Part shown: in pieces, positions 11,337-23,935 of the stretch
How positions within the stretch are numbered: the first letter of the stretch is position 1
Layout of the letters: every line of letters starts with the position of its first letter
NCBI GenBank assembly: GCA_963932145.1
Contig: OZ010580.1
Location: 33,499,167-33,563,166, forward strand
Direction: 5' to 3'
DNA: 64,000 nt
Source of the DNA: Acanthosepion lycidas
Lineage: Eukaryota > Mollusca > Cephalopoda > Sepiida > Sepiidae
Translations under genes and position numbers: made by a program
The notes under the pieces: model-generated
Database searches by the model: none
Seen by the model: the letters and a program-made list of their open reading frames with translations, nothing else
What the model was told of the DNA's origin: nothing

Positions 11337-12439
11337 ATTTTGTTGCATATACCCATATATGTCAAAGGTTCTCATGTTTTGGACATCTAGTTTTTAATTA
11401 TCTCTTACTTAGCAACCATTTACGTATTCTAAACTTCATCCTTGTGTGTGTCAAATTGTATAGATAGATTATTTGTATCATATTGATCACAATCTGAAGC
11501 TCCAATTTTTGCTTAATTCTGTTGTAATCTTGGAAATCCTTATATTCAATGAATTCAGTCTTTTTATTGACAAAATTTCTGTCTGCATTCAAAGCGATTA
11601 CCTATTCCTACCATTCATTTGGAGCTTATTAGTTATTAGAGTTCAGTTTTAAATTATCCCAGATCAGCATTAGAATGATGACAGTGAAAAGAAGTATTTT
11701 AATTTAGTGGCTACATTAGAAGTTGTTATATAATGATACTTCATTAAGTAAAAGTGACAACTTATACAGCAGTATGTTTTCACTATTAAAAATATTTTTT
11801 TTTATTTAAGACAATTCCCTTTCTTCTCAATAAGTTTGTAGTTTGTTTTTTTAATAGCTGTCTGTTTAATTTACAGTATTATTAACAATAACTAGCTCTA
11901 TCTGATTCAATGCATTTTATATGTTCAGCTACTCATGAAATTTAGATTATTTATATAATTTTAACACTTCAAAATGCTTTTTCCTTATGAAGCAAAGAGA
12001 AAGGTGAATATGTAAAGATGCTTGCTGTCATTAGAGAAACTTCAACACCATTCTTATCATCCTCATTCTCATGACAAAAAAGAAGCAATTTTAAGTTTTA
12101 ATTTAAAACTGTAAATGTTTCATATAAGATATCTAATTGTATATTCTCATAATTCTATAGCTTTTATTAAAAGTGCCTAGTAATTGAGTAAAATTTTTAA
12201 TATGTAGTATATACTGCTGTAATGCAAAGATATTAAATAGTTTAGTTGTTATTTATTGAAGGATTTGAAAAAAAAAGAAAATTATGTCAGAAAATTTGTC
12301 CATTCTATTTTTCTCTTAAGGTATAATCTGAGCTGCTTATTACTGATAAGCTAATTTTTATGAATTCATGATAGTCTCTCCTTAATTACCTGTATTAGTT
12401 TATGAAAACTTTATAAATGAAGATAAGTCTAGAATTATG

Positions 12440-12960
12440 AGAGGTTGCTGAAAAGTTCTCAGCCCAATCCAAAAAAGCAATGTGATGATTGGTTGAGAAA
12501 TTTCCAGGACCTCCTTATATACAAACTCTGACATCAGTGGGTTTTCATTTGATAGTTGGAATTAATTTTTTGGATATTGTGAATCATACTTTTGAATTTA
12601 AATGGACTTTGTTCTTACATTCCATTCTTCATAAATTGAATAGTATTGACTTTTTAATATGTTCCTTACGTCATATGAGCCTGTGATTGAACATTGTAAA
12701 TATATCAAGAAACAAATTTATACATGAACTGTCTTGACTGGTCTTTCCTAGTATGTAAGTATGCAGCTATAACAAACTTGAGTTACTTCTCAAACAAGCA
12801 TTGTTTGCTTTCATAGATGCATTGAAAAGCTCTACTATATTAGCACTTATTGAACCAATGATTTATTCATTGATCAATGTGATCACTGGTGTTTGATTGC
12901 ACAACTGCAATTAGCTTTGCCTCCTCTAATTCTGTCTACATTGATCAGTAACCTTTACTC
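12440..12960 (+). repeat. Unclassified dispersed-repeat-like block
   Basis: Base composition rises here relative to the flanks. The block opens with ggttgctgaaaagttct, the same terminal motif as the MITEs at 21435 and 41234, but here followed by unrelated sequence with no matching inverted end within a few hundred bases. An open frame at 12489-12686 shows no known domain. It could be a larger relative of the MITE family. Confidence 0.4.
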
Positions 12961-13387
12961 TCTTTATTTGTATTATACTATTAAAAAATACCCTTGCTAA
13001 TATCTGTGCATGAAGTACATTTTGTGGTCATGTATTGTCTTCTGTGCACCTTGATCAGTTTTCTTACAGCTGAATTAGAAGAATAAAGGGAAGATTGAAA
13101 AAAAAGAAAAAAAAGAAAGGTAGTTAATAGATATTGAAATAGCCATGTAAGTTAGTGGGTGAAAGTTTAATTATCTTTGTTACTTGGATTTTGTTTGCAT
13201 GCAGGTAATTATTTAATGAAACAATATTTCATTAGATATTCTACTCTGTTCATTTTTGATTAAAAGAAAAAATCTAAAATAGCTAGATAAAACTGAAAGA
13301 TTATTGCTACAATTTATATAACAGATCTAAAGGTGTATGATTATTGTACCAAATAAAATTTTAAAAAGTTGGAGATAAATTCTTCAC

Positions 13388-13391
<4 letters not shown>

Positions 13392-13441
<50 letters not shown>

Positions 13442-13462
13442 AGAGAGACAGACAGACAGACA
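13392..13462. repeat. TA microsatellite followed by GA/GACA repeat
   Basis: About 24 TA units, then a short agagagacagacagacagaca run. Confidence 0.95.
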
Positions 13463-13495
13463 ATGTCTCAGTTGAAAATGTTTAATGTTTTTCAT

Positions 13496-13530
13496 CTTTT
13501 AGGATTTCATCACTGATGAAATCCTAAAAG
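13496..13530. repeat. Perfect 16-bp stem hairpin
   Basis: Arms cttttaggatttcatc and gatgaaatcctaaaag are exact reverse complements around a 3-nt loop (act). Probably the core of a small foldback element. Confidence 0.85.
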
Positions 13531-13675
13531 TGATGTTTATGTTGATGTAACTACACATGTGCTAAGGAGAATGAACCCTGGATTTTTAATCTTTTACATT
13601 TTTTTCCCCTACTTTGATCTAAAATATTTTCCTAACATTGTTCTGGTATATATAAATTTATATATCATTTTCTCC

Positions 13676-13679
<4 letters not shown>

Positions 13680-13719
<40 letters not shown>

Positions 13720-13747
13720 TTCATATATATATATATATATACACACA

Positions 13748-13815
<68 letters not shown>
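13680..13815. repeat. Compound TA/CA microsatellite cluster
   Basis: Three TA blocks separated by acacacattcat-type interruptions, the last about 65 bp long. The 100-aa and 71-aa tyrosine/isoleucine open frames over it are artefacts of the repeat. Confidence 0.95.
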
Positions 13816-13819
<4 letters not shown>

Positions 13820-15256
13820 AACATTCATGCTTTTTATCTGTGGTATAGCAATGTTATTTGATTTTTAGGAAAAAAAAAATAACAAACTCAATTTTATCAC
13901 TTGATACATGTTTGCCTTTTCAAGAAATAATTATTATTGCTTAAAAATAATTTGCATTCAGTCCAAAAAAGTCACACTTGTGATAATATTAATCTGTGCA
14001 TTTCTAAATGCTCTTTTTCCTGTTAATGTATGGTATGTTTAACTCTGAGTTTCTTTATGCAAATGTTTCATTTTGAAAATGGAAAGGTTGTTTCTTTTCC
14101 TATTGACTAAGAGTTCTGTCATTCATTTTTTGTTTGAGTGAGTGTAGTTATTCATTATTTGTTGTTCTCTTTTTTCTTCTACTCTTTGCACTGCTTTTTT
14201 TATGGAAATTTGTGCTGAATTAGTTATGGCTTAGATTAATAAATTAGTCAAGCACAATCCCAAAAGCAGAAGCTGGACATTTACAAATGCCATATTTTAA
14301 ATAAGTAATGAGACTGTAAATGTTCATTTTGTATGCATATTTTATTTTTGTTATTCAAAGACATTTGCTTTTTTTATTTTTTATCTTACTATTATTTTGT
14401 CTCATATTTTCTCTTCAGAAATGATATGGCCATCACACATTTCAGAAAGAATAAGAGACTAGGCACTCAGGCTTAAATGTTTTATTTATATTTGTCTCTT
14501 TCAGTTCTATTTCAATTTGTCTTCTAAATTTTATCACATTATTTACCAGAAGTACATTTTTCTTGTAAAAGAACCCATTAATATTTTACATAATAAAACT
14601 TCCTTAAGTAAATGAAACATAAAAAATAATTTCTAGTGAACACTTATTTTTAAATGTATTTTCGTCTTTTGAGAATTTGCATAAAATATATAAAATGTTT
14701 TTCACTTTTACTGAATTGTAAATTCTTAAATGGCTTTATAGGGCCTTGGAAATAACATTTTTTTCTAAACATGCTGAGGATTTGTATACTCTGACTGTAT
14801 TGTTTGTCACTGGCAAAAATAATGACATTTTGATATATATCTACTTAAGCAGTGAGGAAGAATGAGTCATAGAATATAGGCTTCAAAAACAACTAAATAA
14901 TTACTTTGCAGGATTACAATGGATTATTTCTATTACATTAGAAAATATCTTTAAAAATGAATTATAAAGCATAAAATTGGAAAATACAATGGTTAATAAT
15001 TTTGCATGTTTAACAGTTTTGTGGAGGGTAACTTATCTGAAAAGAATAATTTTTAAAAAGTTCTATAAATAAGAGCCAGTAAGTATAATACCAAACAGAA
15101 TGGAAAAACAATCTAATTTCCACATTTTTACAATTTCTTATTTTGTGTCTGGTAAAATATCTTAAAATATTTTGTCACTTTCTAAAAGCTACTTCTTAAG
15201 GAACACATGCATTATTTTTATCAAACATACAGGTTTGAATTTCTTCATTGTTCACT

Positions 15257-15258
<2 letters not shown>

Positions 15259-15343
<85 letters not shown>
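15259..15343. repeat. CT microsatellite joined to TA microsatellite
   Basis: About 17 CT units run directly into about 25 TA units. The Ser/Leu and Tyr/Ile open frames here are repeat artefacts. Confidence 0.95.
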
Positions 15344-15347
<4 letters not shown>

Positions 15348-15359
15348 AGTTTATTTTTT

Positions 15360-15730
15360 ATAGACACCTTGCTGCAACCATTCCATACAATAGTTGATGC
15401 TGTCGCAGTTTCAGTTGTAAGTAGGTTTTTATTGGGGAAAAGTTACTAGGCCCATATACAATCCTCTTCTTTTACCAGAGTTTGAATTCAGTTGTCCTTC
15501 TCCTAAACTTATTGCAACACAGAGTTCAAGAGCCCAGTATTCTCTGCTATTTTACCCATTGTCAATGTCTGTATATAGTCACCTCTTAAATAAAAACTTG
15601 ATATCCACTCCCAACTGTGCTGCAAAGTCTCTGGCTTACTTTGCTTGAAGAGAGACACACACAAAGCATTAAATTTATCAAATTCCACTTTAATATTCTG
15701 TCCATGAAATTCACACAACTAAGTGAATTC
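15360..15730. repeat. GC-elevated block, probable dispersed repeat
   Basis: Composition differs clearly from the AT-rich flanks. On the minus strand two overlapping open frames (15509-15876) have no recognisable domain. It includes a B-box-like gaattcaaactctgg on the minus strand (about 15478-15494). The sequence resembles interspersed repeats rather than an exon, but the family was not identified. Confidence 0.4.
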
Positions 15731-18700
15731 TGATTTTCCAGACGCACTTTTCTGTTGATATATCTGCTAAAATAAATATTTGTTTTTAAATTTAAAATCC
15801 ATATTTTTCTGTCTAAATACAAGATGACAAGATTGGGAATTTGTGATAATAGATTACCTACTGTGTGGAATAACAAAATGCAGTAGGCATAGGTATATCA
15901 ATAAATCTGTGGCCTAATGGTGAAAAAAGCATTTATTTTGCACAGAAATGTTTTTCAAATGGAACATCCTTATTCCAACCATCACTTTCATTAAATATTC
16001 AGGATGTTTCCTCCCACTCCTTAATTTAGGCTCTGAGTATTTTAGGAAAAATTATTTCATTTTAATATTTAATAAAAGGGGTTGGGAGAAATAAGCATGT
16101 CCCTGGTAATTTTTTTCTTCAAAAAAGAATAATCATCTTGGCCTGTCTATTTAAACTCAAAGGTAACTCTGATGGTGAAAAAATTTTACATAACATATTT
16201 GTTCCATTATAATCTGCTCATTGTAAATGCATTTCAATGTCTTATAGATTAAACATTATAAAGTGAAAATTTATGATCAATATATGGGTTTTTAATATTT
16301 TAAATAAAAAAAAAAAAAGTGAGGAAAAAGCTAAAGAAAAAAAATACATTTCTATTACTGACAACCTAATAGGAGCTAGTAATAATCTGAATATTGTATA
16401 TTTTCCTCCTTTGTGTAAAATTGTATTATGCACAAAAAAAAACAAACAATAGTAGTAATACCTGCTTGAGCTGTCTTTAGTATAAAATGGAGATAAAAAC
16501 AATTTTTAATCTTTAAACAAATACTTTTTTGTTTTGGCATATGACAAATCAGTATATAGTTAGTTTTTTGAGTTTATTTTGCTTTATGGAAAACCTCTCA
16601 GTGCTAGATATTAGGGATTTTTTTTAATATTTGATTTCATAAAATCCTGAAAAATTATGTGTAACACCTTTTGTCTATGGATTCCTACTTTGAAAACTCT
16701 TACAATGATTGTTTTGAATGATAAAAAGCACATTACAGGCCAATGCTCTAAAGCAATTATTTTTGTCTCAGTTTTAATTAATTATAGATTATCAATTTGG
16801 TCATTTATAGAAGTTAATTTGTCCAGTGCCGATAGCATAATTGTTGTAAAAAATAATTTGAAAATGTTAAGCTAGGAATAAAATTCCTTATCTTTGAAGT
16901 ATTTATATATATTTAGATAGAGAAGAAAAATGAGAATTCATAGCCCAAAACTTGTCTGTTTTTAAATAGCCACTTGAAAATCCCCATGTGTATAAACCCA
17001 GATATTTTAAGGTCAGTGTTTTGATTGTTTATCTCTCTTTTATCTTGACATTTGTTTCCATCTAACCATTATGGATCTCTGACCATTGCTTTGTCAAACA
17101 CTGCACACGGCACATGTTACCTGGTTTAAGCTGTGTTATATGCAATCTCCCAAATGAAAGATATTTGCTATCAGTTCTGACATTATATTAGTTTCTCAAT
17201 AAATCTTTCAGCAGCCACCATGTGGCCTCATACAAGCCATTCTCTGGGATGATTTTCCTGATTTCTTGTACAGTTCACAGAAAGTAGGAGATAACATAGT
17301 CTAGAAGAATTGAATCTATTAGTTTTACAGAATGTCTTGATAGCCATAAAGGAAAAAAAATTATTGGTAATTGAAAAACTAGACATTTCTTAACTAGTTC
17401 CTTCTGCAACAATAAATTCTGCATTTTAAACCAAACTGGTACCAAGTTACATTTTTTTTTTTATACATAAAATCTTTACCAAAAAATTTCTTACTAATTC
17501 CTAGGTCCTGATAATATTTTCCTTCAATTTTACAAGTTTTTAAAATTTCATTATCAGTCAGTGAAAATGGAATTCTACATTATCATTCTCAAAGAGAAAA
17601 AAATGCTGCAGCACCTGATCATCCAGCCTCTGCCAATTAAACAATTATTAGGTAGGGATTTCTAATAGAATGATTATGTTTTTAATAACTATAACATTAA
17701 CTATTTATATATTGTTGCAATTTAATTGTTTTTGTTTTTTAAGGTTTTGATTGTGATTTATTATAAAGTAGGGAAAATTTTGCTTACTATTATTTTTTAT
17801 ACATAAATTATGAATAGGTTTGCTACATTTATGGAGTTAGTGTTAAGTCTTTATGCCACAATTTGACTAACCTATTGGTCAATTTGGTTCTATTTTTGTT
17901 TATATTTTAGTACTTTGTAAAGAAAACATTTTTTTAAGAGATACTTCACTTTGAAAAACCTTTTTATTTGTAAAATCTATACTGAGGCATAAAAATGTAA
18001 ACAGTACTCAAAAAGAACATCTCTGAAAATGAAATATTTTGTATTTGTAAGCTTTCAAGTTTATTGAAATATAGCGTTCTTCTAAAATGATCACTTGGCT
18101 TTAGTTACATGCAATTTCCCTGGTGGAATTAAGGCTGGTCATGGTCCATTTTAAACAAATTTTATCTGTTTATTTATTTGGCAAAAAAAAAAAATCATGT
18201 GGGAGAAGGGTTTTTGAGTACTCACATTTTTTTCCCTATTTTTATGATTTCATATGATTAAGTAAATTTATCATAGCTTATTATTCCTATTCTTAGAAAT
18301 GGATTATTGATTGTTATTAATTGATGATTTAGATTACTTTTCTCAGGTGTTTCTGTTGCTGGTTGAGCTTGAGTGTCAAGGCAATAAACTGAAAGCTTAT
18401 TTAAGTATCATTTAGGGTGGGGGCCTATTATCTTAAATTTAGAAGAGAAAACTTTAAAAAAGCTGTTTGGAAGATGTCTGCATTTTTGTAGTCTGGCACT
18501 TATAAAATCTATGATGCATACAGAGCATAAATATTTCAATTAAAATATTTTGAGTATTAATTAAACCTGAATTGGATACATTATGTAAAAATTTTGCATG
18601 TTATTATTTTGTGCTTTCCAGTTTCTTTTTAGATAAAATAATTTAAAAAAAATAAGCCTTATTAAATAGAAATCAGAAAACTTTGCTCATGTGCTGAAGT

Positions 18701-19920
18701 TTTTCTCCATTCTACATAATGAATATTAAAGATTTTTCTACCTTTCAATGTTTTATGTAATGCGTTTTTCTATACCATTACAATTACTGATGAATTTTGT
18801 TTTTGAGTTTTGGTAGAAATGAATTTATAAATTTAAGTAAATGATGTTTACTTGCTCAGTACTCATCATATAAACTTGGTTAAAAATGCTCCAAATATAA
18901 ATTGTTTATGAGAACTGAAGTTCTTTGGTTCAAGACAAATTCCTTTCACTACAAAGTGGTAGACTGAATTCTTTGCTTTCTAACTGTAGAAATATTGTAT
19001 ACATTTCTTTATGTTGTGTTGATAAATACATCTCTAGTGTTTACATTTGTTGTACATTAAGAAGACTTTTATGAGAATTTGTATAAAAGTAAAAAAAAGG
19101 TAAAGAGCAACAGTAGCATCCTGTTCTAATATCTCCCATGAAATTTTAAATATCTCTTAAATCTGTTCTGAATTTTGGCTTGAATTTCAAATCATTTTCT
19201 TTTTTTCTCTAAGTAGGGGATTTATTTGTATACTTGTTTCATGTGAAGTCTTTGTGATATTATTCAGAAACTGGGCTCTTTTACTTCATGTTATTTTATT
19301 TTTATTTATACTGGTTTTTATCTTCTTTTATTAATTTGAGAAATTAAAACTTTGTCAGTACTTTGTAGTGCTAACTCCTGCACATTCTTAATTTGAGAAG
19401 TTCCTGAAGGGAATTTCAAGTTATGAATATTTAGAAAGAAAATCATTGAAATCAATTTGTTCACAATGTAGAAATTTGTCTTTCTGATGATTGACGCTTA
19501 TTTTGATATTTTCGTCTTAAGGTGATGTTTTATTTTCAGTAACATCCAACAACCTAAGAGGATTCTTTTGCATTTGAAGCTATTCTATTGTATGTTAGTT
19601 GGTGCATTTAGCTTAAAATTGTTACTTGCTAACAACTGATTGCTATTTTCTCAGAAACATCAATCAGTTTGCATACAATGTAAACGTAAGTGTTATAAAT
19701 GATTTTTTAAATTCTCACTAGGCTTCTGTACTTTTTAAAACATACATAAATTTGCCTTACTAAAATATTTGGTTATACATTCTAATTTGCCACTATGCTG
19801 TTAATTATACTGGTTGCTATAATTTTGCTTAAGTGCTTGCTTTTTTATCATAATTAAATTTGCTGCAGTTATTTATTGTATGATTTTTTTATTAGTATAT
19901 ACTGAGGTTTTTTATATATA

Positions 19921-19973
<53 letters not shown>

Positions 19974-20010
19974 TATCATTTTAAACGTTATTTTTAGTGT
20001 ATACTCATAT
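15731..20010. other. AT-rich non-coding interval
   Basis: No gene or known repeat family seen. One compound TA/TG/TA microsatellite lies at 19912-19969. Confidence 0.6.
19912..19969. repeat. TA/TG/TA microsatellite
   Basis: A short TA run, about eight TG units, then about 16 TA units. Confidence 0.95.
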
Positions 20011-20018
20011 TTAAGTGG

Positions 20019-20296
20019 ACGCTCCGTTTATTTATTAAACAGTATATTTATTTATTTTCATCTACCAGCTTGAATACTGAAGAAGTCTTTTTAAAGAAAA
20101 AATGTTCTCTCCTGCAGAATTCAAAACTGTGTCCACTTGGGCAGAGAGAAATCATTGTTAGATCCAACAGACCTTAACTGACTTGGCCATGAAGAAGCTT
20201 TGCTGGTCAAATTTCTCTTTTAATAAGATTTCTCAAATATTCAGGTCTGTTTATGAAAATAAATAAATATACTGTTTAATAAACAGAGCATCTACT
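20019..20296. mobile_element. Foldback element with long inverted arms
   Basis: The left arm (about 20019-20095) and right arm (about 20225-20296) are reverse complements with small gaps. The core attaaacagtatatttattt, extending through tattttcat, is perfect for 28 bp. The central part contains ttctctcctgcagaattc. It carries no coding capacity, consistent with a MITE or foldback transposon. Confidence 0.7.
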
Positions 20297-20443
20297 CAAT
20301 AACATTTAAAGTAATAAAAATCTATTGGATTAATAAATAAAAATCCTTTATTTATTTAGAAAATTATTATTATATTGCCTGTTTTGTATATTTTTATACT
20401 TTGTAATTGGAAAGACTTTTTAAACAAATTACAATTTATATTG

Positions 20444-20518
20444 TGTTGGCCAAAAAGTTTGTTTGGTTATTAAGTAGAGAATTTACTTAATAAACCAAAA
20501 AAACCTTTAGGCCAAACC
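20444..20518. mobile_element. Miniature palindromic element
   Basis: About 75 bp that folds on itself. The outer arms contain ttggcc, a gttt-type stretch and ggttt, and the inner arms ttattaagta and tacttaataa are exact complements around a 6-8-nt loop (gagaat). The size and structure resemble miniature mariner derivatives of the MADE1 kind. Four or five mismatches lie in the outer stem. Confidence 0.7.
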
Positions 20519-20614
20519 TATTAGAATTCATGTATAAAAGTCATGTGTGTTTTGGAATAAAGTTTTTACTTTTGTTTTCTTTGTTTTTGGTTTTTGTTTT
20601 TTGTTTTTTTTAAA

Positions 20615-20935
20615 CCCATAACCTATTATGATTGTAGGGGTACCTCATGTACTGCATTATTAATGATATTTCCTGGACAAGATAGCCTGGTGGAGCCTGA
20701 TCCTCTCTCAGCTGGTTTTGAATTCTGGGCTTTTCCTTCTTCTAGACCAGTTGCCACCCAAGGCTATAGGATCCAGTCTGTCCTGCTATTTACTCATAAC
20801 TGAGGGGAGAAGAGATGGATTCATACCTTGCCCAAGAGTATTAGCACATAAGTGAATGTAATAGACTGAATTCAAACTCAGTTCTCCTATTCCATAATCT
20901 GAGCCACTATCTATTACTCCACTGTGCCTTGTTTA
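20615..20935 (-). mobile_element. tRNA-derived SINE (copy 1)
   Basis: On the minus strand the head reads ggcacagtggagtaatagat, then tagtggctcag (A-box-like) and gagtttgaattcag (B-box-like). A body follows with gtatgaatccatctcttctc and then a segment complementary to ccagtctgtcctgctattta. The body is shared with 20950-21245 and 50284-50660. The open frame at 20594-20803 is a chance reading across it. Confidence 0.7.
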
Positions 20936-20949
20936 GTTAGTATTAATAA

Positions 20950-21245
20950 ATGTGTCGGTAGCATAGTGCTTATGTGTGCAATGTAGAATCATTGAGCAGA
21001 ATTCAAATTCTATCTGAGTCTGTTGCACTCATACCCTTGGGAATGGTATGAATCCATGTTTTCTTCCTCCAGTTATGGGTTAAATAACAGAGTAGAATGG
21101 GTTTTTTAGTCGTGAGTGGCAGCTAGTTGAGAATGACAAATTTGAACTCCAAACTGTAGAGAAGGCAACAGGAAACCACTCCACTTTTCCCAAAAGTCAT
21201 GTCATTTCACAGAAAAGAGCCATGATTACCTCTGCTTTGAATGCA
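20950..21245 (+). mobile_element. tRNA-derived SINE (copy 2), head-to-head with copy 1
   Basis: The head ggtagcatagtgcttatgtg and the B-box-like cagaattcaaattct are followed by the same body as copy 1 (cttgggaatggtatgaatcc, then ttatgggttaaataacagag). It ends with a GC-richer tail containing caggaaaccactcc. The two copies meet head to head near 20940. Confidence 0.7.
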
Positions 21246-21434
21246 TATGACATTAAAATAAAACTTTTAAAAAAGTAATAAGTTTAATGAAATAAACTCA
21301 TGAGATGAAACTTTGAGCAGCTCCGGCTTTAGTGATCTCTTCTACTACTTGGGCCAAACCTGAAAATGCTGTTTGTGATTTCTAATGAGAAATTTTAGTT
21401 TTATTCTTATTCTTCAGACCAAATTTATCAGGAG

Positions 21435-21536
21435 GTGCTGAAAAGTTCTTGGTCTGACCCACTTCCCAAAATCTAAAAAAGTGGCAATCAGAATTTTTAA
21501 AATTCTATCATGGTCAAGCTGAGAACTTTTCAGCAC
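21435..21536. mobile_element. MITE with GTGCTGAAAAGTTCT inverted ends (copy A)
   Basis: A 102-bp element bounded by perfect 15-bp inverted repeats gtgctgaaaagttct and agaacttttcagcac. The interior shares acttcccaaaa and gtcaagct with the copy at 41234-41337. No coding capacity. Confidence 0.85.
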
Positions 21537-23870
21537 TCCCTTGAAGGTGGCCAAAACTTTATCTTGCATGAAATTATAAGAGTATAATCAAAATCAGTAA
21601 TGAAAAAGTGTTAAAGAAGGATATGTTAAAATTTTCAATGTGTTAAGTTTTATAAACCTTGGTTGGAAATTCTTTAAAAGATTTTCTATTCTCTTATAAA
21701 ATTCCCTTGTGAAATCATTAGTAATATTTGTTGACTACATCATCCCTTCTCATTTTTAATTCATTTATGGTAATGTCCCTAAATAATTCAGTTGATAAAA
21801 TAGGATTGCATCCTACCTAAAAATAAAACCTTTGAGATTTCTGCTTGTCAACATGCCAAGAGAAATAGTATTGTTTACCTTATTTGGGATTCACTCTCTA
21901 GTTTCTCCATTATTTCCAGACAAGTTGATTTTACCAGTTCTGGAATAATGTTGCTGTCAAGAGCATGTCCTATTTAAATCTACTTGAAATGATATTGCAT
22001 GTCTGCAAAACAGTTGTCTGTTTTCTCTCTTAGTAAAAGGTGAGAATGTATAATGCCTAAGGTATACTGATAGTGATACTGTAGCCCCAGCTACTTTGTA
22101 AGTTTTGATTTCAGCATTTAAATCACAGCATTTGTAAAAGTTTGTAATTACCTAAAATAATACTTGAGGCAAATATGAAAATTGTATTTGCTGTTGTTTT
22201 CATACTAGATATTTGTAATCATTGCTGATTTTGAAGATATGAATTTTTAATCCTTTAGTTAAATTTGAATCTGATGATGAAAAATCAGTCACTAATATTT
22301 TGCAGGCATTTTCTTGTTATTAATGTAATTAGTTATAACATATTATGAATGAAAAAAAGTCTGTATTGCTGTATACTTTACTGAATATATATTGATGGGC
22401 ACTCACTTGCCTCCAAGTACAGCAATTGCGATAGCTGTTGTCATGACACTGTTGGGTACCTGGTGCAAATCAGAATGAAAATTCAACTTGATATTAACTA
22501 TTAACATATTTCTTTTGACTTCTCATTTTTAACTGTGGTTTAAAGAGAAAACTAATTTCTCCCACTAATAATACTGAAACAATATCTTACAAAAAGTTGT
22601 TTCAACAAATTATCTTGTAGATTCAAATGTTAAAAGCTGTTTCAATATTATTATATCATAGAAGTTGTTTTTTGGGGGTGGAGGGAGGGGTTAGCAATAA
22701 CCAGTTCATAGATAATTATTAATTGAAAGGTTAATATAATATATATAATCATTAATATAATAGATAATTGAGATTAGGACCACTGAAACATTACCCTAGT
22801 ATGAAGTGTTAACATTTATAATGATTTGATTAATAATTTTCCAATTATATATTGATATGGAAACAAAAGAAATACAAATTTATTATATTTAGACGTGTTT
22901 TTTTATTTGTAAAATGTCTTTGGCAATGTCTAAAATAGCACTAAGATAAAAACATATGTAGTGTGTGTGTGTGTGTATAACTAGTGATAACAATGAATTC
23001 TAAATAAATTCTAAAATTGAAACCTCTTTTTAAATGCAAATAAAATCCTAAGTTTTTGTCAAATATTCAAGATTAAATTACTTTTGCTCAAATTAGATCA
23101 CTAGAAATTAGGGAGGCTCTTAATATTAAAAAGTGAATAAAAGAAATTTCTTAACATTTTAAGCATTTGATTTTGAGTGTGATATTATTTTAAAAGCTAA
23201 ATCTATCTTTAATAATGTCAGATTTATAACTGAAGTAACGAAGTTGAATGATTTACAAGTTAATTATTCCTGTTATTAAATTTAGTGTTAACAAGAATTT
23301 CTTGTTTACAGAAAAGAAAAACTTTATAGTAATATAGGTTGAAATTCTTCAGTGGAAAAACAAAGTAATAACTTTTTTTTTTTTTTTTTTTTTTTTTGTA
23401 TGTAGGGTGCTTGGAAGGGGAGAAATGCTGAAATAATATCTGTTCAATACTTTTTGAAATAATATGGTTATCAGGGTGGGCTTGTGTTGCATTACTGAGC
23501 AATATTTATTTTTAGCAGTTTAGCTAAATTTTAAGAAAACCAATTAAAGTATTTATTACTTTGTAATTAATGAAGATCTTCCAGTAGATATTTTTGAATT
23601 TGCTTTATTCTGTGACAATTAGTTTACCTTGGTGTAGAAATAAATAGAAATTTCGACATACTTTATAAACAAAATAATTTATTTTGATAGAGTAATTATT
23701 CTATTTATTGAAAATTTGGAATTGGTTCTTTTTTGCTCTAATTTCTCAGTTGAGTTTTGATGATGCTAATCTTTAAGAAGTAATAATGATTTTATGATTA
23801 TGAAAAAAAAAACAAAGTAAATTTGTATCTACCTTTTTTGTTTGTATATGCCAATTATATTAAAGCAAAA

Positions 23871-23935
<65 letters not shown>

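Larger units (their letters stand above)
9791..12440. other. AT-rich non-coding interval
   Basis: No gene recognised. It contains TA microsatellites at 10618-10638 and 11290-11331 and a small acidic minus-strand open stretch at about 9987-10122, treated under findings. Confidence 0.6.
12961..15250. other. AT-rich non-coding interval with microsatellites
   Basis: Apart from the listed microsatellites and hairpin, no gene or transposon protein was recognised. Confidence 0.6.

Noticed and set aside
13559-13861. Open frames of 100 and 71 residues on opposite strands
   Set aside because: They are Tyr/Ile readings of TA microsatellites.
15172-15449. Two overlapping plus-strand open frames
   Set aside because: Ser/Leu and Tyr/Ile readings of joined CT and TA microsatellites.
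22960-22978. Short TG run near 22963
   Set aside because: An ordinary short microsatellite with no further structure.
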